A DNA stretch of 64,000 nucleotides from Pseudodesulfovibrio thermohalotolerans (GTDB lineage Bacteria; Desulfobacterota; Desulfovibrionia; Desulfovibrionales; Desulfovibrionaceae): assembly GCF_021353295.2 (NCBI RefSeq), contig NZ_CP120635.1:3117501-3181500 (forward strand), written 5' to 3'. Made by a program: the position numbers and the translations under genes. Positions 62,109-64,000 of the stretch are shown here, in pieces (the first letter of the stretch is position 1; each line of letters opens with the position of its first letter). The notes beneath the pieces were generated by a model. It was not told the origin of the DNA and searched no databases. It saw only the letters and a list, made by a program, of their open reading frames with translations.

Positions 62109-62480
62109 CCGGCCCTTTCCCGCCCCTTCGAACGAAACGCCACCCCGCGAGCCAGCAAATCGGACAACGGAACAAGACGCTTTCCGAACAGTTTTCGACA
62201 TCGCCAGAAAAACACGGAACAACCTGCTCTGTCTCCCCCCTGTCTCCCCTTCGGCGTTGTCGAAGACATGGGGCCGCTCCGCGCTCAATATCCACTCCAC
62301 ATATCCACGGCCCGCTCGAATCACAGATCACCCCCGCTCGAATCGCCGTCCCGCGCCCCGCGCGACCACGCAAAAAAGCGGAGGGCCACACGCTCCGGGG
62401 AAAAGCGCATGGCCCTCAAACAGGGATGATGAACGGCCGCCCGCAAGGTTCGGACGACCGTGAGGAACTATCCGACAGGC
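62109..62480. other. Gap without a recognised gene
   Basis: About 370 bp between convergent genes. I see no coding pattern and no strong terminator; there are only short inverted repeats (AGGGCCACACGC near 62382 and GCGCATGGCCCT near 62404). Confidence 0.5.
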
Positions 62481-62645
62481 TTATCGGAGAAAATGGATGG
62501 ACAAGTAGCTGCCGCAACAAGGACAGACCTTGACCGGATGGTACTTGCCGTCGTCGTCGCGGATGACCGCTTCCCAGGGGATGAATCCGTCAAGGGTGTA
62601 TTGAACCATCAGCCTGTGACCACACTTGCAAAAACGCTCCTGCAT
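62481..62645 (-). CDS. Small zinc-ribbon protein
   Basis: The 54-residue protein is read MQERFCKCGHRLMVQYTLDG to YHPVKVCPCCGSYLSIHFLR. It has two cysteine pairs (CxC and CPCC) and a histidine, fitting a zinc ribbon. AAGGAG lies 9 bp before the ATG. A good promoter (62716-62744) reads towards it. Function is unknown. Confidence 0.7.
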   Translation of the reverse strand: MQERFCKCGHRLMVQYTLDGFIPWEAVIRDDDGKYHPVKVCPCCGSYLSIHFLR

Positions 62646-62715
62646 GACCTCTTCTCCTTTGCCTTGTATCGCGTCAAAAGGCGCGTGTCGTTCTTATTGA
62701 CTCAACGTGATTATT

Positions 62716-62744
62716 TAATAAACAATACACGCCTTTTGTGTCAA
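62716..62744 (-). promoter_or_regulatory. Promoter of the zinc-ribbon gene
   Basis: On the minus strand, TTGACA (62744-62739) and TTATTA (62721-62716) have a 17-bp spacer within an AT-rich stretch, about 70 bp before the start. Confidence 0.65.
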
Positions 62745-62823
62745 CTATTATTTTACACCTTGTTGTCCTTTTCAGCACACTTTGTTCTCATAACAAATCC
62801 TTCGATATTTCACCGACATACAA

Positions 62824-62860
62824 AAAAGCCCCCGCAGCACGACTTGCTGCGGGGGCTTTT
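62824..62860. terminator. Bidirectional terminator after the repressor gene
   Basis: AAAAGCCCCCGCAGC and GCTGCGGGGGCTTTT form a 15-bp stem, 18 bp after the stop of the minus-strand repressor. Confidence 0.93.
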
Positions 62861-62878
62861 CAGCCAATATGAATACGG

Positions 62879-63541
62879 CTAGCGGTATTCCCGGGACGCC
62901 CACAAGACCTGGCCGATGACGCGCACATTGTCGAGCTCGTCGCCGGACAGATGGACGGGAGAATAGTCCACGTTGTCGCTGCGCAGCACCAGAGTCCCGG
63001 GCAAACGCTCCACGCGCTTGACCATGACCGTATCCTCCACGCCCACGGCATAGATGCCGCCGGACAGGACGTCGGTGCGCGACTGGTCGATGAGGACCAT
63101 GTCGCCTTCCTTGATCTCGGGCTCCATGGAGTTGCCGATGACTTCCATCAAGACCATGTTCGCAGGGTTGCCTCGGCGTTTAAGCCAGTCAGACCGGAAG
63201 GAATAGTACCCCTCCACCTGCCCCTCGGTCTCAAAGGAGCCGCCGCCGGCGCAGAGCCGGGCGCGCACCTTGGGAACCTCCTCGTAGAAGGCACCATCCT
63301 CGGCGGCCGCGGCCAGGGCCGCCTCGGGCCGGGAAAACCCCTTGCCCTGCTCCAGCCACAGCGGATTGAGCCCAAAACGCGCGGACAGATCCAATATCCA
63401 GCGGGCGGGGACCGAATCCTTGCGCTTGGCCAGGGACACCGCCGCCCGTCCCACATCCAGCTCGCGGGCCAGTTGGGACTGGTTCCTTATCTCCGTCTCG
63501 GAACAGAGTCTCGTGAAAAACGCTTCAAATCCGTTGCTCAT
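62879..63541 (-). CDS. CI-type repressor with S24 peptidase domain
   Basis: The 220-residue protein has an N-terminal CI-repressor helix-turn-helix (about 10-65; NQSQLARELDVGRAAVSLAKRK) and a C-terminal LexA-like S24 domain. The latter has the nucleophile Ser in IGNSMEPEI and the general-base Lys in VMVKRVE, the residues used for self-cleavage. Such proteins respond to DNA damage by autoproteolysis. No prophage genes are visible beside it, so it could control a distant prophage or host genes. A short inverted repeat (AACA-AA-TGTT) lies about 30 bp upstream. Confidence 0.85.
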   Translation of the reverse strand: MSNGFEAFFTRLCSETEIRNQSQLARELDVGRAAVSLAKRKDSVPARWILDLSARFGLNPLWLEQGKGFSRPEAALAAAAEDGAFYEEVPKVRARLCAGGGSFETEGQVEGYYSFRSDWLKRRGNPANMVLMEVIGNSMEPEIKEGDMVLIDQSRTDVLSGGIYAVGVEDTVMVKRVERLPGTLVLRSDNVDYSPVHLSGDELDNVRVIGQVLWASREYR

Positions 63542-63844
63542 TGTTGCGCCTTGGTTAATGTATGTTGCTGAACAAATGTTTACTATCGATTAACCACATT
63601 GTCAACCGCTGAAAACGTTTTTTCCACCGCTGCCGAGCAAAGTCGCCGAAAGCGGCAAAAACGCCTCCATCCCGGGGTTTCCCGGGCACAAGCCTGTTGA
63701 TAACATTGCAAAAAAAGGAAGATTCGGCAGTAAAGTCAGGAACGCCCTGGAAAAACCTGACCGCGGCGGGCTGGCTCCCGTTCACGTCATCCCCGGGCTG
63801 TCGGCGCGGGCCGCCTCGCGACGGCCCACAACCTTTTGATTTTT
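63542..63844. other. Gap without a recognised gene
   Basis: About 300 bp between the repressor start and the RNase R-type gene end. It holds the repressor leader near 63560-63600 and a GC hairpin (GGGCCG/CGGCCC type) near 63805-63830, which may lie at the 3' end of the RNase R-type transcript. Confidence 0.5.
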
Positions 63845-64000
63845 TTAGATAAGGTCCTTGTAGTCCATGGCGGCTGCCACCACGGACCGAAGGCTGAAGT
63901 TAAGCTCCAGCCGTTCGACGCTGGCCTCTTCCAGGACAACCTCGACGGTCTGACCCAGGTAGAAGGATTGGCCCGTCCGCTCGCCCACGAGCATCTCACG
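63845..64000 (-). CDS. RNase R-type exoribonuclease, C-terminal end (partial)
   Basis: The last 51 residues of a minus-strand gene are present: REMLVGERTGQSFYLG, then VEVVLEEASVERLELNFSL, ending MDYKDLI. This is the C-terminal S1 RNA-binding domain of RNB-family exoribonucleases (LLVGERTG...LGD.V in RNase R). The rest lies beyond the window, so completeness cannot be judged. Confidence 0.75.
   Translation of the reverse strand, partial: REMLVGERTGQSFYLGQTVEVVLEEASVERLELNFSLRSVVAAAMDYKDLI

Noticed and set aside
62824..62860. Regular repeats that might be a CRISPR array
   Set aside because: Only single inverted repeats (terminators) are seen here and elsewhere. No evenly spaced direct repeats or cas genes occur in the window.

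Overview
The window reads as chromosome of a sulfate-reducing delta-proteobacterium of the Desulfovibrionaceae (Desulfovibrio/Pseudodesulfovibrio type). The reasons are a complete hmc redox-complex operon with Rrf1/Rrf2-type regulators, abundant multihaem c-type cytochromes, many Fe-S proteins and sensor kinases, and high-GC coding sequence. No species assignment can be made from the sequence alone.

Region 1 (1-15.4 kb) is an energy-metabolism and redox-signalling block. hmcABCDEF encodes a transmembrane complex linking periplasmic cytochromes to a cytoplasmic heterodisulfide-reductase-like subunit. It is followed by a universal stress protein, two Rrf1-like single-domain response regulators, a receiver-PAS-kinase, an Rrf2/IscR-like repressor and a membrane kinase whose periplasmic domain carries two haem-c attachment motifs. 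A NapC/NrfH-type tetrahaem quinol dehydrogenase and an octahaem HAO-like cytochrome follow. A tandem 18-bp operator lies upstream of hmcA, and the HmcA here has 14 rather than 16 haem motifs.

Region 2 (15.5-24.6 kb) holds a PAS/GAF/GGDEF protein, an AhpF-like thioredoxin reductase behind a Fur-like box, a TetR regulator with two palindromic operators, and a TRAP transporter with two tandem binding proteins.

Region 3 (25-38.3 kb) is a long minus-strand cluster of small oxidoreductase and hydrolase genes: metallo-beta-lactamase lipoprotein, cyclophilin-like proteins, tautomerase, two flavodoxin-like reductases, carboxymuconolactone decarboxylase, cupins, dienelactone-hydrolase-like enzyme and Fe-alcohol dehydrogenase. 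A divergent AraC regulator faces it. A 17-bp motif recurs upstream of two of its transcription units. Several members are broken (MFS transporter, a cupin). It is best read as an electrophile/aldehyde-response cluster. Behind it lie a Tat-exported DUF362 protein and a NapH-type polyferredoxin.

Region 4 (38.3-41.6 kb) is a small integration module: a frameshifted tyrosine recombinase, two long inverted repeats, an excisionase-like gene and an intact integrase.

Region 5 (41.7-64 kb) is mixed housekeeping and regulation: ADP-forming acyl-CoA synthetase, ferredoxin-nitroreductase, glutaminyl-tRNA synthetase, an autoregulated TetR, two phage-CII-like regulators flanking a hybrid kinase, class II aldolase, YchF, an operon with a beta-phosphoglucomutase/GH65 phosphorylase fusion, a receiver-GGDEF protein, a small zinc-ribbon protein, a CI/S24 repressor and the end of an RNase R-type gene. 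Related intergenic repeats occur at 24.7, 41.6 and 53.4 kb.
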